Shown here piece by piece: positions 38,778 through 38,886 of a stretch of 38,886 nucleotides of DNA (position 1 is the first letter of the stretch; the number at the start of each line of letters is the position of its first letter). Under the pieces are notes generated by a model that was given only the letters and a program-made list of their open reading frames with translations, was not told the DNA's origin and searched no databases. This DNA is from Bacteroidota bacterium. GTDB lineage: Bacteria; Bacteroidota; Bacteroidia; AKYH767-A; OLB10. The translations under genes and the position numbers were made by a program. The stretch lies in the NCBI GenBank assembly GCA_029547265.1, contig JAKPPP010000098.1, positions 1 through 38,886 of the forward strand, given 5' to 3'.

Positions 38778-38886
38778 TGACTGGATATTTTTCTTAGGCT
38801 TTATTATTTTGATGATGTTTGGAATGTATTTAATTTGGAGGAACTAGAATGAAAAAAATATTATTGTTATCGATCATTGCACTTCA
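38746..38886. repeat. Terminal direct repeat, right copy
   Basis: Exact copy of 1-141. It contains the tiny membrane ORF (38755-38847) and the first 38 bases of the exported-protein gene (ATG at 38849), so both genes are complete only at the left end or across the closed circle. Confidence 0.95.
38849..38886 (+). CDS. Partial second copy of the exported-protein gene start
   Basis: The first 12 codons of the gene at 104-484, cut by the end of the window. It is part of the terminal overlap and not a separate gene. Confidence 0.9.
   Translation, partial: MKKILLLSIIAL

Noticed and set aside
1..38886. Search for integrase, transposase, tRNA, CRISPR or reverse transcriptase/diversity-generating element near the fibres
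   Set aside because: No protein with tyrosine or serine recombinase, DDE or reverse transcriptase motifs, no tRNA cloverleaf and no regularly spaced repeats were seen by eye.

Overview
The window is a complete genome of a tailed double-stranded DNA phage, presented as one linear piece of a circle. Bases 1-141 recur exactly at 38746-38886, so the unique length is 38745 bases. The DNA is AT-rich by eye, genes are tightly packed and mostly start behind GGAG/AGGA-type ribosome sites. A holin, a lytic-transglycosylase endolysin and an overlapping i-spanin/o-spanin pair (the o-spanin a lipoprotein) show a Gram-negative host. I cannot name the host. I saw no integrase, tRNA, CRISPR array or insertion sequence.

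The genome has two opposed transcription units that diverge from about 31771-31857. The plus-strand unit (31858 to the end, continuing through the origin of the circle to 800) is the early unit: about twenty small genes, many coupled by ATGA overlaps and several encoding tiny one-helix membrane proteins. It continues with a winged-helix protein, a Cro/CI-type helix-turn-helix protein and a recombination module (a coiled-coil companion, a probable single-strand annealing protein and a VRR-NUC nuclease).

The minus-strand unit (31770 down to 797) starts with a replication initiator whose middle carries a cluster of hairpins and repeats that looks like an embedded origin. It then runs in order through small and large terminase, Mu-type portal (DUF935), Mu F-like head protein, a protease-scaffold fusion with an internal scaffold start, two fibre-like genes in the head module, a decoration protein, the major capsid protein and connectors. 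These are followed by two tandem tail-tube paralogues, a G/GT tail chaperone with a T TTTTTA slip site, a cassette of paralogous fibres, tape measure, lambda-like tail-tip genes (M-like, DUF1833, NlpC/P60, J), a gpG/gpS-like morphogenesis protein, the lysis cassette and a lone MbcA/ParS/Xre toxin-binding-domain protein. The two units converge stop-to-stop at 797-800.

The virion is therefore a siphovirus-type mosaic: a Mu-like head and connector set on a lambda-like tail. A tape measure of 694 residues suggests a tail of roughly 100 nm, using the usual rule of about 0.15 nm per residue. The features that most deserve a second look are the origin-like cluster inside the initiator gene, the candidate capsid fibres, the modular tail-fibre cassette, the solitary antitoxin-type domain and the set of tiny membrane proteins.
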